NCBI RefSeq assembly: GCF_008806325.1
Contig: NZ_WACR01000007.1
Span: forward strand, 62,001 to 126,000
Reading direction: 5' to 3'
DNA: 64,000 nucleotides
DNA from: Salibacter halophilus
Lineage (GTDB): Bacteria > Bacteroidota > Bacteroidia > Flavobacteriales_G > Salibacteraceae
The notes under the pieces were generated by a model, which was not told the DNA's origin, did no database searches, and worked only from the letters and a program-made list of their open reading frames with translations. The position numbers and the translations under genes were made by a program. This document shows positions 45,576 to 55,625 of this stretch, in pieces; the first letter of the stretch is position 1; each line of letters starts with the position of its first letter.

Positions 45576-46657
45576 TTCAATAATACCTCAAGTCTCTTTT
45601 TTAAATCCGGGCCAAAACGGTTTTTATCGATGATCATTCCGTTCTCATCTATGAGGAAATTAGCCGGAATACTCGAAATATTGTAATCTTTTGCTGTTTT
45701 TGATTTATACCCTTTTAAGTCAGAAAGTTGAGCCCAGTCTAAACTGTCTTGTTCGATGGCGCTAATCCAAAGGTTTTTGCGAGTGTTAAGCGACACAGAA
45801 ACAATGTTTAAGCCTTTGTTTTTATAGTTTTTATAAACTTCCACTAATTCTGGGTTGAATCGCCTACACGGTCCGCACCAACTCGCCCAGAATTCAATCA
45901 ATGTATACTTTCCTTTTAGTTTATTAAGCGTGTGGATTTTTCCATATTGATCAGGTAATTCAATGAAAGGTGTTTTTTGACCGATTGCAACTCGTTCAAA
46001 ATTTTTGATGCGTTCATCAAGTGCTTCTAATGACGGATTTCGAGGATATCGCCCCGCTAATTTATCGCGCAGTTTTTTGATGTTTTTCAATTCTTCGTCT
46101 CCTTTCCACCTCAATGCAGCATAATAAATGGCAATAGAACTGTCTAACTCGTTGAGCGCAAACTGAATGAGTTTCTTTTTATGACTGTCATAAGCGTTTT
46201 GCTCTTTCACGGTCAGAGCCACCGCAAGCGAATCGTTTTCATTTCTGAAAGCCTCTGCTGCCCGCTTGCGAAGAGGTTTTACATGCTGCTCAAAATCGTT
46301 TTCTCTATACGATTCATAAGCCTGCATTTTACTTGTCCCATTACTACCATAAACGGTCACTTTTCCTCCTCGCTCATGAATAACGAGAGAATCACCTCGA
46401 TCGAGAGCGACTTGTAATTTTGTGTTCCCTCCAATTTTGATCAGATAGAGAAATGGAGATAAGTTGAGTTGATTATCGGCTTTTCCTTCAGAGTTGAGTG
46501 AAAAAGAAACTTCTATTTCTTTGGTTTGATTGAGAACATCCCAGCGCTGGATTTGAACTTTGGCATTTGGTTGTGACGGAATGTCGGCTTTGAAGTGGAT
46601 CTGACCGAAAATGAAATGAGAAATAAATAATGTGAGAAAAGTCAATATTGCTTTCAT
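45572..46657 (-). CDS. TlpA-like thioredoxin-domain protein
   Basis: 361 aa. Signal peptide (MKAILTFLTLFISHFIFGQ). The N-terminal half is a DUF4369-type beta domain (IHFKADIPSQPNAKVQIQRWDVLNQTKEIEVSFSLNSEGK) and a helical linker. The C-terminal redoxin domain has TPFIELPDQYGKIHTLNKLKGKYTLIEFWASWCGPCRRFNPELVEVYKNY with the CGPC active site, and the SIPANFLIDENG cis-Pro loop. It is a periplasmic thiol-disulfide protein; partner unknown. It carries two element copies (46211, 46597), the latter in the signal-peptide junction. Confidence 0.88.
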   Translation of the reverse strand: MKAILTFLTLFISHFIFGQIHFKADIPSQPNAKVQIQRWDVLNQTKEIEVSFSLNSEGKADNQLNLSPFLYLIKIGGNTKLQVALDRGDSLVIHERGGKVTVYGSNGTSKMQAYESYRENDFEQHVKPLRKRAAEAFRNENDSLAVALTVKEQNAYDSHKKKLIQFALNELDSSIAIYYAALRWKGDEELKNIKKLRDKLAGRYPRNPSLEALDERIKNFERVAIGQKTPFIELPDQYGKIHTLNKLKGKYTLIEFWASWCGPCRRFNPELVEVYKNYKNKGLNIVSVSLNTRKNLWISAIEQDSLDWAQLSDLKGYKSKTAKDYNISSIPANFLIDENGMIIDKNRFGPDLKKRLEVLLN

Positions 46658-46714
46658 GCTTCAAAATTGACAAAAGCAGCTGAAAGCAAATGTTAACTAG
46701 TTGACAAATGTGGT

Positions 46715-47572
46715 TTAGCTAACCTTCATGAGGTTGAATTCTTCCACAAGCTTTTCGAATAAGTGATCGGTTTCGAGGATGAGATCTTCTTCAGGATCGG
46801 GTTTGATCTTTGGTAGTTTTTGGAACAACTCCTCGTGATTTACGAGTTTCCATGTGTTTTCATGGTATTCGAGAGCAGAGAGGTTTTCGATCCAATCACC
46901 GCTGTTGAGGTAATTTACTGCTCCTTTTTCGTTTTCGATTACCCGTTTTTGAGGTTGGTGGATGTGTCCGCAAATTACGTATTCGTAGTTGTTGTCAATA
47001 GCGATATCAGCAGCGGTTTGCTCAAAATCATCGATGAATTTTATAGCACCTTTTACGCTGTTCTTAATCTTTTTGGACAGTGAAATACGGCCTTTCCCCA
47101 GTTTTTTCAAACACCAGTTGACGAAGATGTTGATCATGATTAGCGTGTCATAACCGACAGCTCCAAGCTTTGCAAGCCATTTTGAATATTTCATCGTTAC
47201 ATCGAATACATCTCCGTGAAAAATCCAGGCCTTGCCATCAGGAAGGTTGAGCATGACTTTATTGCAAATTTTGAATGAGCCCAGCTCAAATCCATTGAAT
47301 TTGCGGAGCATCTCATCGTGGTTTCCCGTGATGTAATCTACCTGAACGCCATCAGCAATCCAACTCATGAGCTGCTTGACCACTTTCATGTGTGTTTTGG
47401 GGAAGTAGCTTTTCTTGAATTGCCAAATGTCAATAATGTCTCCGTTTAGAATGACGCGTTTCGGTTTCACGCTTTTCATGTATTGGAGTAGTTCCTGGGC
47501 TCTGCAACCGTAAGTGCCCAGGTGGAGATCAGAAAGAACGATTAGGTCAACTTCTCTTGTGTGTTTAGGCAT
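46715..47572 (-). CDS. UDP-2,3-diacylglucosamine diphosphatase-like metallophosphoesterase
   Basis: 285 aa, no signal peptide. Calcineurin-like motifs in order: LSDLHLGTYG (DxH), LNGDIIDIWQ (GDxxD), YITGNHDEML (GNHD), WIFHGDVFD and CGHIHQPQKR (GHxH). The length and the SWIADGVQ / SGDWIENLSALEY segments resemble the LpxH/LpxG-type lipid A phosphatases of Bacteroidota. It likely hydrolyses UDP-2,3-diacylglucosamine in lipid A synthesis, but a phosphohydrolase with another substrate cannot be excluded. The promoter would be in 47573-47686; a CATCTTTG close to the -7 consensus is 16-24 nt upstream. Confidence 0.82.
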   Translation of the reverse strand: MPKHTREVDLIVLSDLHLGTYGCRAQELLQYMKSVKPKRVILNGDIIDIWQFKKSYFPKTHMKVVKQLMSWIADGVQVDYITGNHDEMLRKFNGFELGSFKICNKVMLNLPDGKAWIFHGDVFDVTMKYSKWLAKLGAVGYDTLIMINIFVNWCLKKLGKGRISLSKKIKNSVKGAIKFIDDFEQTAADIAIDNNYEYVICGHIHQPQKRVIENEKGAVNYLNSGDWIENLSALEYHENTWKLVNHEELFQKLPKIKPDPEEDLILETDHLFEKLVEEFNLMKVS

Positions 47573-47686
47573 ATCATCTTGGTTTGCACAAAGATGATAT
47601 GTTGCTTTTAGCGCAGTATTAGATCACTCTTAAGTTGGTGTGAATGAATGACGGGGAATATTAACTGTGGTTTATTTGAGTGTGAA

Positions 47687-49132
47687 CTATGAAGTTTCAG
47701 TTTTTAAAGCCTCTTCGATCAGATCCTCGGCCTTTCCACTTGGCCTGGGAGCATTAGCGTCAATGATATTGCCTTCAGAATCGATCATGATGAAACGCGG
47801 GATACCTCTTATTTTGTATTCTTCCACAAATTTAGATTTCCACGCTTTTTCGTTGTGGATCTGAATACCTTGCAGATTTTCATCTTCAACGTAGCTGCGC
47901 CAATCTATCTTGTTATCGTCAATCGAGATACTGAGGAAGTGAATGTCATCTCTGTATTTTCGTTCGAGTTTTTTGAGGGAAGGAATTTCCTCTTTACACG
48001 GACCACACCATGTTGCCCATACATCAATATAGACTGGCTTCCCACTCAAATCTGAAAGAGCAATTTCTTTACCTATTGTGTCAACGCCCTTAATGTTTGG
48101 AGCTACTTTCCCTTTTGTGAGTCGTTGCCAATCGGTATAGGTTTCATCAAATGCTTTTGCGTAAGCTTTGTCTGTAATGTTTTTGCGAATGACGGTAAGT
48201 GTTGAATCGCTTATATCAGGACCTATGAACATAAAAGCCTGGCGCCCTATAGCGTAGCTCATGTAGCTTTTTGTTTCAGGAGCATCGAGCATTTTCTCGA
48301 TCATGTAAAATTGAACGGGTACTATTTGCTCTGGCTGAACTTTACCTTCAATATTCTGCAGACTGTCATTCACTTTTAGACTCACTGCAGATTGAACAAA
48401 TTCAAGGTATTCCTTATTGTTAGCCGCTCTGTCATTATTGATATCAATTTTATCAAGCATCTTTTTGGTTGATGGTTTTAGCTCGTCAGCAGTTTCGCGG
48501 TATTCGTGAAAACGGATGTAGTCTAAAAGTAGATTTGAGGCATAATAATAAGCTGTAAACTGTTCATCCTCAAGGAAAGTCTTGTCAAAAGAGGGCTTGT
48601 TTGTGATGAACTCCACAACATTGGTGTCGAGTGATTTTCTTGCACTGTCTAAAAAGCCTAAAAACAAGCTGTCAGGAGCTCCCAAAAGCGAGTTGGCCTG
48701 TTGTTGAATTTTGCTCTGTAAGTTTCTTCGCTCTTTTAAAAATACGTTTGGTTTTTTGGAAGAACCTGAAAACTTGAGCGATTCACGAGGCGATTGAGCG
48801 TTGAAGTTGATATTCAGTGTTTTGCCTTCTTGCATGTAAATCGGGACCTCAAAATCGTTGTATTCGAATACGTACATCCCGCTATCGAAAACAGCGTCAG
48901 ACAGGAAAAGACCTTTTTGATCAAAGTGAACGGTATCGAAAGGCGTTTGGCTCTGACCGAGAATCGCTTCTTTGGGAGTTGGGCGTTTCCAAACAATCGC
49001 AAATGAATCGCGCGCATTGAAGATTTGTCCGCCAAGCTGAATCTTGTGATCAATTCCGGTATCAATACAGCTCGTAATGGTCAGAGCCATATATAGCCCA
49101 GCCAGAAGGTTCAAAAATGATCTCGTTTTCAT
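47687..49132 (-). CDS. TlpA-like thioredoxin-domain lipoprotein
   Basis: 481 aa from the ATG at 49132 (MKTRSFLNLLAGLYMALTITSC); an upstream in-frame TTG gives a worse signal peptide. Lipobox TITSC. A DUF4369-type beta domain (IQLGGQIFNARDSFAIVWKRPTPKEAILGQ) precedes a helical middle of about 200 residues. The redoxin domain has KPVYIDVWATWCGPCKEEIPSLKKLERKYRD with CGPC and IRGIPRFIMIDSEG. It is a periplasm-facing thiol-disulfide protein, the second such gene within 3.5 kb. Two element copies are near its N-terminus (48949, 49079). Confidence 0.88.
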   Translation of the reverse strand: MKTRSFLNLLAGLYMALTITSCIDTGIDHKIQLGGQIFNARDSFAIVWKRPTPKEAILGQSQTPFDTVHFDQKGLFLSDAVFDSGMYVFEYNDFEVPIYMQEGKTLNINFNAQSPRESLKFSGSSKKPNVFLKERRNLQSKIQQQANSLLGAPDSLFLGFLDSARKSLDTNVVEFITNKPSFDKTFLEDEQFTAYYYASNLLLDYIRFHEYRETADELKPSTKKMLDKIDINNDRAANNKEYLEFVQSAVSLKVNDSLQNIEGKVQPEQIVPVQFYMIEKMLDAPETKSYMSYAIGRQAFMFIGPDISDSTLTVIRKNITDKAYAKAFDETYTDWQRLTKGKVAPNIKGVDTIGKEIALSDLSGKPVYIDVWATWCGPCKEEIPSLKKLERKYRDDIHFLSISIDDNKIDWRSYVEDENLQGIQIHNEKAWKSKFVEEYKIRGIPRFIMIDSEGNIIDANAPRPSGKAEDLIEEALKTETS

Positions 49133-49160
49133 AGCAGAACTTTTGCTCAAAGTTAGCAGA

Positions 49161-50918
49161 TTATTCTTCTTTTTTTTCTTCGATTTTGAGGTGCAATTCT
49201 TCGAGCTGATCTGTTGAAACTATTGAAGGAGAATCGATCATCAAATCGCGACCAGCATTGTTTTTTGGGAAGGCAATGAACTCGCGAATATTGTCACGAC
49301 CACCGGCAAGTGCTGCCAGTCGATCAAATCCGAATGCGATTCCACCGTGCGGAGGAGCTCCGTATTTAAAGGCATCGAGCAGGAATCCAAATTGCTTTTG
49401 CGCTTCTTCTTTTGTGAAACCGAGCGCATCAAACATTTTTTGCTGGAGCTCATTGTCGTGAATACGAATTGATCCGCCACCAATTTCAACTCCGTTGATT
49501 ACCATGTCGTAAGCATTTGCGCGGACTTTCTCAGGAGCTGATGTGATCATTTCCATATCTTCTTCGATTGGAGAGGTGAACGGGTGATGCATCGCGTGGT
49601 AGCGCTCTGTTTCTTCGTCCCATTCGAGGAGCGGGAAGTCCACAACCCAAAGTGGTACAAACTTTTTAGGGTCGCGAAGTCCAAGTCGATTTCCCATTTC
49701 AAGTCTCAACTCGTTCATCGCTTTGCGCGTGTGATTGGTTTCGCCACTCAAGATGAGGAGTAAGTCGCCCGGTTGAGCATCTGCTTTTTCGAGCATTTTT
49801 TTGAGATCATCTTCGCTGTAAAATTTATCAACTGCCGATTTTACTGAGCCATCTTCATTGTACTTGACCCAAACCATTCCTTTAGCACCGATTTGTGGAC
49901 GCTTCACGAAATCAGTGAGTTTGTCGAGGTCTTTACGTGAATAATTCGCACATCCTTTTGCACAAATCCCTACAACCAACTCGGCAGAGTCGAATACTTT
50001 AAATCCTTTGTTTTGCGTGAGCTCGTTGAGCTCGATGAACTCCATTCCAAAACGCAAGTCGGGTTTGTCAGATCCGTACAGACGCATGGCATCATCATAG
50101 GTCATGCGCTTGAAATCAGGGAGTTTGACGTCAATCGTGTTCTGAAAGAGACTTTTTGTCAAACCTTCAAATGTGTTGAGAACATCCTCGCGATCGACAA
50201 ACGTCATTTCGCAGTCTATTTGGGTAAACTCCGGCTGTCTGTCTGCACGCAGATCTTCATCTCTAAAACACCTCACGATTTGGAAATACTTATCGTATCC
50301 CGAAACCATCAAAAGTTGTTTAAAAGTTTGTGGAGACTGGGGTAGCGCATAGAATTGGCCTTCGTGCATTCTCGATGGAACAACAAAATCTCTTGCTCCT
50401 TCAGGCGTAGACTTGATGAGGTAAGGCGTTTCAATTTCTAAAAAGCCCTGATCATCGAGATACTTGCGGGTTTCAATCGCCAACTTGTGGCGGAGCATCA
50501 TGTTGTTTTTGAGCGGGTTTCTCCTCAGATCCAAATAGCGATACTTCATGCGGAGCTCTTCTCCGCCATCAGTGTCGTCTTCAATCGTGAATGGAGGCAC
50601 TTCGCTTTTACTCAAAACGTTGAGAGAAGAAACGCTGATTTCCACAGCACCGGTTGGAATGTTGTCGTTTTTACTGCTGCGCTCAATGACTTTTCCTTCG
50701 ATCTGGATCACAAACTCCCGACCCATTTTGCGTGCTTTTTCGCATAAATCAGCATTTTGTTCCATGCTAAACGCGAGTTGGGTAACCCCGTAGCGATCGC
50801 GTAGATCGATGAATGTCATTCCGCCCAGGTTACGAGTGCGCTGTACCCATCCGGCCAGTTTTACTGTTTGGTCAATGTGTTCGCTTCTTAGTTCTCCGCA
50901 AGTATGAGATCTGTACAT
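49161..50918 (-). CDS. aspS: Aspartyl-tRNA synthetase
   Basis: 585 aa. OB-fold domain near residues 15-110 ([26 protein letters not shown]). Class II motifs: [20 protein letters not shown] (motif 2) and [17 protein letters not shown] (motif 3), and a bacterial GAD insertion near residues 290-400. The N-terminus [16 protein letters not shown] is the standard bacterial start. It lies 28 nt before the TlpA-like lipoprotein gene and follows a TAACTTCG promoter-like element around 50941. Confidence 0.96.
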   Translation of the reverse strand: MYRSHTCGELRSEHIDQTVKLAGWVQRTRNLGGMTFIDLRDRYGVTQLAFSMEQNADLCEKARKMGREFVIQIEGKVIERSSKNDNIPTGAVEISVSSLNVLSKSEVPPFTIEDDTDGGEELRMKYRYLDLRRNPLKNNMMLRHKLAIETRKYLDDQGFLEIETPYLIKSTPEGARDFVVPSRMHEGQFYALPQSPQTFKQLLMVSGYDKYFQIVRCFRDEDLRADRQPEFTQIDCEMTFVDREDVLNTFEGLTKSLFQNTIDVKLPDFKRMTYDDAMRLYGSDKPDLRFGMEFIELNELTQNKGFKVFDSAELVVGICAKGCANYSRKDLDKLTDFVKRPQIGAKGMVWVKYNEDGSVKSAVDKFYSEDDLKKMLEKADAQPGDLLLILSGETNHTRKAMNELRLEMGNRLGLRDPKKFVPLWVVDFPLLEWDEETERYHAMHHPFTSPIEEDMEMITSAPEKVRANAYDMVINGVEIGGGSIRIHDNELQQKMFDALGFTKEEAQKQFGFLLDAFKYGAPPHGGIAFGFDRLAALAGGRDNIREFIAFPKNNAGRDLMIDSPSIVSTDQLEELHLKIEEKKEE

Positions 50919-50993
50919 TTTCGTGCTTTTTTCAGAGCCGCGAAGTTATGTTTTTTTGAAGGTATTTATTGAATACGGGAAGATTGTAATTTG

Positions 50994-51761
50994 CTATTTA
51001 ACCACTCTTCCTTCAAAGTAATCATGAACATATTCACCTACATCAGGTGGAATGTAGGAAAAGTCGACAAAGACAGAGTCGCCCTCGACATAACCATACG
51101 CTTGAAGGCCGTGACAGTTCCTGTCTCCTGCACTCTCCCTTGCATCTGTGAAAAAGAAGTAATTGTAACCATATGAAGTTATGCCAGTTGGACGAAATTC
51201 ACAATAAGGATGGATTCCAATCCATGATTTATTTGATGTCATGTAAAAGGTGACAGTGTCATTTGGGTTGCTCTCTCTAAATCCTTTGTATTTTTTTTCA
51301 GAGTAAGGTCGTTCACTAGCACTGTAAAAAGTTTTAACTACGCTATCAACATGTGATGCATTTGGGAAGCATTCTCCATTTGGCTTTTTGTAAACATAGA
51401 GCTTGATAGAGACATTTTGATTGGGAGGAAAACCCTTTCTTCTAACAGTGCGGGTCCTCAGTGTTTCAGCTCCCACAATCCATTTTAAGCTGTCGTAACT
51501 TTCCTGAACTGGAGTAAATTCAATAAAGTCATGGCGATACGCTGTATCTACTTCAATTAGAGTATCTACTTTTTCAGGCTTTGCAGTCACTATTTGGTGA
51601 ACCTCTGAAATAGTGAAATCTGCATTGGCTTTAGAAATAAATAAGCAAGGGTTAAAGTTGACACAACCGGATTTTTTAGGGTCATAACAATCAGGGAAGT
51701 CTTTAGTACAGCTTGACCCAACTATAACTAAGAAAACTAAAAGAGAAGTAAGTTTATTCAT
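50994..51761 (-). CDS. Lipoprotein of unknown function
   Basis: 255 aa. Signal peptide and lipobox (MNKLTSLLVFLVIVGSSC) followed by TKDFPDCYDPKKSGCVNFNPCLFISKANADFTI. The body has several beta-strand stretches (AETLRTRTVRRKGFPPNQNVSIKLYVYKKPNGECFPNASHVDSVVKTFYSASERPYSEKKYKGFRES), and the last part EGDSVFVDFSYIPPDVGEYVHDYFEGRVVK. It has four or more Cys that may form disulfides. I do not recognise a family. It sits alone on the minus strand between aspS and the methyltransferase gene. Confidence 0.8.
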   Translation of the reverse strand: MNKLTSLLVFLVIVGSSCTKDFPDCYDPKKSGCVNFNPCLFISKANADFTISEVHQIVTAKPEKVDTLIEVDTAYRHDFIEFTPVQESYDSLKWIVGAETLRTRTVRRKGFPPNQNVSIKLYVYKKPNGECFPNASHVDSVVKTFYSASERPYSEKKYKGFRESNPNDTVTFYMTSNKSWIGIHPYCEFRPTGITSYGYNYFFFTDARESAGDRNCHGLQAYGYVEGDSVFVDFSYIPPDVGEYVHDYFEGRVVK

Positions 51762-51828
51762 GTGTTAGTTGGTTTGTGAAATTACTTTTGGGGATTGAAC
51801 TACTAAAGTAGAAAAAAAGAAATTACAC

Positions 51829-52269
51829 ATGCCAGATAACGTTAAATCATATCTTTTCATTTCAATACAATTTGCCTGTATTGGCTATCTGCTATTTTCA
51901 GGACCGCTGTTCGCGAACAACAGTTGGTTGTTTTTATTAGAAATCCTGGGAATTGGGTTAGCATTTTGGGCTGTTGTGTCGATGAGCCAATCAAAACTCA
52001 ATGTTCTTCCGGATGTTAAAAACGGAGCTACCTTAATTCAAAGCGGTCCTTATAAAAAGGTTCGTCACCCGATGTATTCTGCATTGATCGTAATCTTTTT
52101 GACTCTGATTGTTGATGAATTCTCGGTTGTGAGGTTGTTGGTTTACTTGGCTTTGACTGTGACACTTGTTGCCAAGCAATTCTACGAGGAAGGGCTGCTC
52201 AAAAAGGAATTTGGGCAATACAAATATTATCAGGAAAACACCTGGCGGATTATTCCATTCGTTTTTTGA
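51829..52269 (+). CDS. Isoprenylcysteine carboxyl methyltransferase-type membrane protein
   Basis: 146 aa with about four membrane helices. The C-terminal methyltransferase signature is clear: LIQSGPYKKVRHPMYSALIV (RHPxY for SAM binding), then VAKQFYEEGLLKKEFGQYKYYQENTWRIIPF (EE..L....G..Y..Y......R..P). The family (ICMT/PEMT) methylates lipids or small molecules at the membrane; the substrate is not evident. It is 28 nt upstream of the Nudix gene and is probably co-transcribed with it. Confidence 0.85.
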   Translation: MPDNVKSYLFISIQFACIGYLLFSGPLFANNSWLFLLEILGIGLAFWAVVSMSQSKLNVLPDVKNGATLIQSGPYKKVRHPMYSALIVIFLTLIVDEFSVVRLLVYLALTVTLVAKQFYEEGLLKKEFGQYKYYQENTWRIIPFVF

Positions 52270-52297
52270 ACTTTACACTTAACAAAAATTGATCAAG

Positions 52298-52864
52298 ATG
52301 GATTTCAAAGTCATATCAGAAAAGCTGAAATACGATTCTTTCTTAAAAATCAAAGAAGGTACAATTGAAATGATTGATTCAGGGAAAAGGCACAATCGTG
52401 AACGTGTCGACAGGCCCGATGCATCAGTAGTTTTGATCAGGAATATTGACCAAAATACAATTGTTTTAGTGGAGCAGTTTCGTTATCCAACGGGTAAAAA
52501 GATCCTGGAGGCTATGGCAGGGAAGGTCGATAAAGGTGAGAGTCCGCTCGATGCTGCAATTCGAGAAACACGCGAGGAATGTGGTTACAAAGTGAAGCCT
52601 AAAAACATCAAACATCTACATTCCAGCTTTTCTACTCCGGGTTATTCCAGTGAGAAATTTCACCTATTTTATGCCGAGGTAACGAATAGCGATAAACTCA
52701 AAAATGAAGGTGGCGGACTCGATGATGAAAATGAATACATCAATGTGGTGGAGTTGCCCGTTGAAGTTTTTAAGGAAAAAGTCGACAATCTCGAATTAGA
52801 AGATACCAAGACCTTGTTGTTAGGGATGTTTTTGAAGAGTAATCACTTCTCCTCTTTGTTGTAA
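52298..52864 (+). CDS. Nudix hydrolase, ADP-ribose/ADP-sugar pyrophosphatase-like
   Basis: 188 aa from the ATG at 52298 (MDFKVISEKLKYDSFL). The Nudix box is GKVDKGESPLDAAIRETREECGYKV with the REEC-type REUxEExGU core. Upstream VVLIRNIDQNTIVLVEQFRYPTGKKILEAMAG and downstream SFSTPGYSSEKFHLFYAEV fit the ADP-sugar pyrophosphatase (NudF) class, which hydrolyses ADP-ribose. The convergent outer-membrane protein gene overlaps its last 22 nt. Confidence 0.9.
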   Translation: MDFKVISEKLKYDSFLKIKEGTIEMIDSGKRHNRERVDRPDASVVLIRNIDQNTIVLVEQFRYPTGKKILEAMAGKVDKGESPLDAAIRETREECGYKVKPKNIKHLHSSFSTPGYSSEKFHLFYAEVTNSDKLKNEGGGLDDENEYINVVELPVEVFKEKVDNLELEDTKTLLLGMFLKSNHFSSLL

Positions 52865-53670
52865 ATCCTGAAAGACACACCCAGATTGCCGTAAACGGAT
52901 CTGAATGAAGTGAGCACATCGTCAAATCCAAAATCAAAATCGAATTGTAGGTTGGGCGTTGCCTGGTAATAAAAGCCGACCTCGGCAATTCCGCGCCATT
53001 TATCTTCGATGTCATTATAACCTGCAGCACCAAGGAAAATACCTCCTTTGGTCAGAACCGGAATCGTGAAGTTTAATGATCCTTTCAGATTTGGAGTTTC
53101 ATAGAGACTGGTGTAGAAAACAGATATGGTTGGGTTCAGACTGTATTTTCCGGCAACGGAGTGGTTACTGGTAATGATAAGTTCGGGCAGGTTGTCAGTG
53201 TATTCAAAGCCGTCAGATACCCACGGAGTGTGGTATATTAATCCTACAGCTAAGTCTGGTCGCCAACCTTTTTGTTCGAGAATATTTGCCCTTACTCCAA
53301 TTCGCCATGCGCTGAGTGAATTTGTTAAATCAGTGGTTTCGGCTGTGCTCGTTTTGTTGGTTTGACGGTAAGTGACTTCGTTCCTCAGCAGTGAGAAATC
53401 GGTAGAGACTTCAACTCGTTCAGCAATGCCGAAACGGATAGAACTGACAAAGCCCGTTTTTTGATCGCGGTTTCCAAGGAAGTTTTCATAACCCGGCTCT
53501 TCGTACATGGAGCCAAAAAGACCAGATTCAAACTGAAAAACATTTTTACCAACTGTAAGGGCGTTATAAGACTGACCGGGTCTGTCAGTTTGAATTGATT
53601 CCCGGAATTGAGCCTTTACTTCAGTTATGGCGATAAGTAAGAAAATTACAGTGAGTAGTTTTTTTATCAT
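52843..53670 (-). CDS. Outer-membrane transporter-like protein (Phenol_MetA_deg type)
   Basis: 275 aa. Signal peptide (MIKKLLTVIFLLIAITEVKAQ). The opening FRESIQTDRPGQSYNALTVGKNVFQFESGLFG (TDRPG, then QFE.G) is diagnostic for the Phenol_MetA_deg family of outer-membrane beta-barrel proteins, and the rest alternates strands to the end LGVSFRIYNKEEK. The family name comes from a pathway in Pseudomonas, and no such role is implied here; the cargo is unknown. Its start overlaps the MscS gene stop by 4 nt. Confidence 0.82.
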   Translation of the reverse strand: MIKKLLTVIFLLIAITEVKAQFRESIQTDRPGQSYNALTVGKNVFQFESGLFGSMYEEPGYENFLGNRDQKTGFVSSIRFGIAERVEVSTDFSLLRNEVTYRQTNKTSTAETTDLTNSLSAWRIGVRANILEQKGWRPDLAVGLIYHTPWVSDGFEYTDNLPELIITSNHSVAGKYSLNPTISVFYTSLYETPNLKGSLNFTIPVLTKGGIFLGAAGYNDIEDKWRGIAEVGFYYQATPNLQFDFDFGFDDVLTSFRSVYGNLGVSFRIYNKEEK

Positions 53671-55460
53671 TTTTTATCTCCTTTAGGCACAGTGCTTTCA
53701 TTTCCGTCTCTCATAGCACGATAATGAGGCGACAGGATTTCTACATCGGCTTCGTTGAATGAGTCGAGGATGTTTTGATGCAGGTTGCTGTAGGTCACAG
53801 CCATTTTTTTGGGTTCATCAGTGTAGGCGTTGAGTTCATAGTGAATATAAAAGTCATCGAGCTTTGTTTGTAGCACAAATGGTGCTCTGTCCTCCATTAT
53901 TCCGTCCGTTTTTTCAGCGGCAGCTATCAGCAATTGATGTACTTTTTCCCAGGGGATGTCATATCCAATACTCACAGTCGTGTGGAGTAGTAGCCCCATC
54001 TCATCAGTATTTTGAGTGTAATTTACTGTATGGCTTGCCAAAATACTTGAGTTTGGAACTGTGATAATCTCATTTTTGATCGTTTTAATTCGGGTTACGA
54101 GCATGTTTTTTTCATACACATCGCCTGATATTTCACCGGTTTTGATTCGGTCTCCTACGCGGAACGGACGCATGTAAGTAATAACCAATCCGGCTACCAT
54201 GTTGGAAATCGCACTACCGGATCCGATCGAAACTAAAAGTCCTAAAAATACAGAAACGCCCTTGAAAACAAGACTGTCGCTTCCCGGTAAGTACGGGAAT
54301 ATAACCACGACAGCAAATGCGAGTAAAAGTATGCGAATGATGTTGAAAGTTGGTTTGGCCCAATCTGGATAAAAACCCGGAATTTTGAGGTGTTCCTGTT
54401 TTACTTCATCAGCCAGATATTTGATTCCTTTGAGGATGTAATGTGTGAAAATCACAATCACAATCACAGTCAATAAGTCTGGAATATAGCTAATGATTGA
54501 TGAAAAAATATCTTTGATTGGAGTGAGTGTCCACTCGATTAGCGAATCGGCAATGCCCTTGGTCCAGGGGAAAATTGCGAAAATGGCGGGCAGTGATATG
54601 TAGAGTCCAACAATGATAACGACATAGCGAAACAAACTAGTGACTTTTGCCAGGGCTCGAATAGCCTGCGAGGCATCTAAAAGTTGGTAATTCTTAATTT
54701 TTAAACCGTTAGCGAGTTTATCATGCGATTTTCGCAGTTTCAAAACCACTTTTGAGTAACCTAAATTTACGAGTTTTATGAACCCGTACAACAATCCTAG
54801 CACGAGTAAAGCCCACAAAATACGAAGTGAAATTGCCCAAATATTGTGTGATTTGTGATGTTCAGCTGTTGAGCGTGCTATGATTTGGTAGTACTCCTGA
54901 GCTAATGCGCCCATTTCAGCTTTAGCCCAAAGTGCATCTTCATCAGTAACGGAGAAAATAATGAAATCGCGGTAGTAAATGTGAATTGAAGCTTCATTGG
55001 TATCGAGGGAAAAAAGGTTTTCGCTGAACTGCCAGTCTTCAACAACTTTGTTCAACTCTTCTTCAGTTCGTTTGGCTCTGTCTGATGCTGAAAAAGGACC
55101 AATATCAGCGTAAATCGTAAATAGCGTATCGTGGTTCAATACAACCGGGGCACCATCATTACTCTCACGAAGCGATTCAATTTCCTGGATATGTCCATTT
55201 ATTCGGGCAGAGTCTGCTCGTTTAAGTGCTTTGAGTTCCTGAACGAGTTCTTTGGTATTCGTGTCTTTCGTCCTTTTTAATTGCTCGATCTCTCTTTGCA
55301 GCTCAACCATTCTAAGCGAGTCTGAAAGTCGCTGGCGTTCTTGCTTCACAAGCAATTGAAAAGCATTCCTCAAAGAAGAATCAGAAGGCTGGTTACTCTG
55401 TGAGAAAACAGGCTTCACAAAAATCAAAGCCAAAACAAAAACGCAAATGAAATTTTTCAT
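53667..55460 (-). CDS. MscS-family mechanosensitive channel with coiled-coil N-terminus
   Basis: 597 aa from the ATG at 55460 (MKNFICVFVLALIFVKPVFSQ). The signal peptide is followed by a long coiled coil (residues about 25-110; LVKQERQRLSDSLRMVELQREIEQLKRTKDTNTKELVQELKALKRAD) and a soluble periplasmic domain. Several membrane helices then lead to the conserved MscS core with SGSAISNMVAGLVITYMRPFRVGDRIKTGEISGDVYEKNMLVTRIKTIKNEIITVPNSSILASHTVNY. It opens under membrane tension to release solutes. Its stop overlaps the start of the outer-membrane transporter-like gene, so the two are co-translated. Confidence 0.9.
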   Translation of the reverse strand: MKNFICVFVLALIFVKPVFSQSNQPSDSSLRNAFQLLVKQERQRLSDSLRMVELQREIEQLKRTKDTNTKELVQELKALKRADSARINGHIQEIESLRESNDGAPVVLNHDTLFTIYADIGPFSASDRAKRTEEELNKVVEDWQFSENLFSLDTNEASIHIYYRDFIIFSVTDEDALWAKAEMGALAQEYYQIIARSTAEHHKSHNIWAISLRILWALLVLGLLYGFIKLVNLGYSKVVLKLRKSHDKLANGLKIKNYQLLDASQAIRALAKVTSLFRYVVIIVGLYISLPAIFAIFPWTKGIADSLIEWTLTPIKDIFSSIISYIPDLLTVIVIVIFTHYILKGIKYLADEVKQEHLKIPGFYPDWAKPTFNIIRILLLAFAVVVIFPYLPGSDSLVFKGVSVFLGLLVSIGSGSAISNMVAGLVITYMRPFRVGDRIKTGEISGDVYEKNMLVTRIKTIKNEIITVPNSSILASHTVNYTQNTDEMGLLLHTTVSIGYDIPWEKVHQLLIAAAEKTDGIMEDRAPFVLQTKLDDFYIHYELNAYTDEPKKMAVTYSNLHQNILDSFNEADVEILSPHYRAMRDGNESTVPKGDKK

Positions 55461-55625
55461 TTCAATATCTTGACGAGAAATTAACAATTCAAACTAATCC
55501 TAACTTCATTTGTTTCCCGTGGGATTGCTAATTTAGCCCACTTTGGAATCAAAGGTGGTAAAATTCGTCTTTTGTAACGAGAAAACATAACGGTTTCAAT
55601 AGCTGACGAAATCAATCATAAACAT

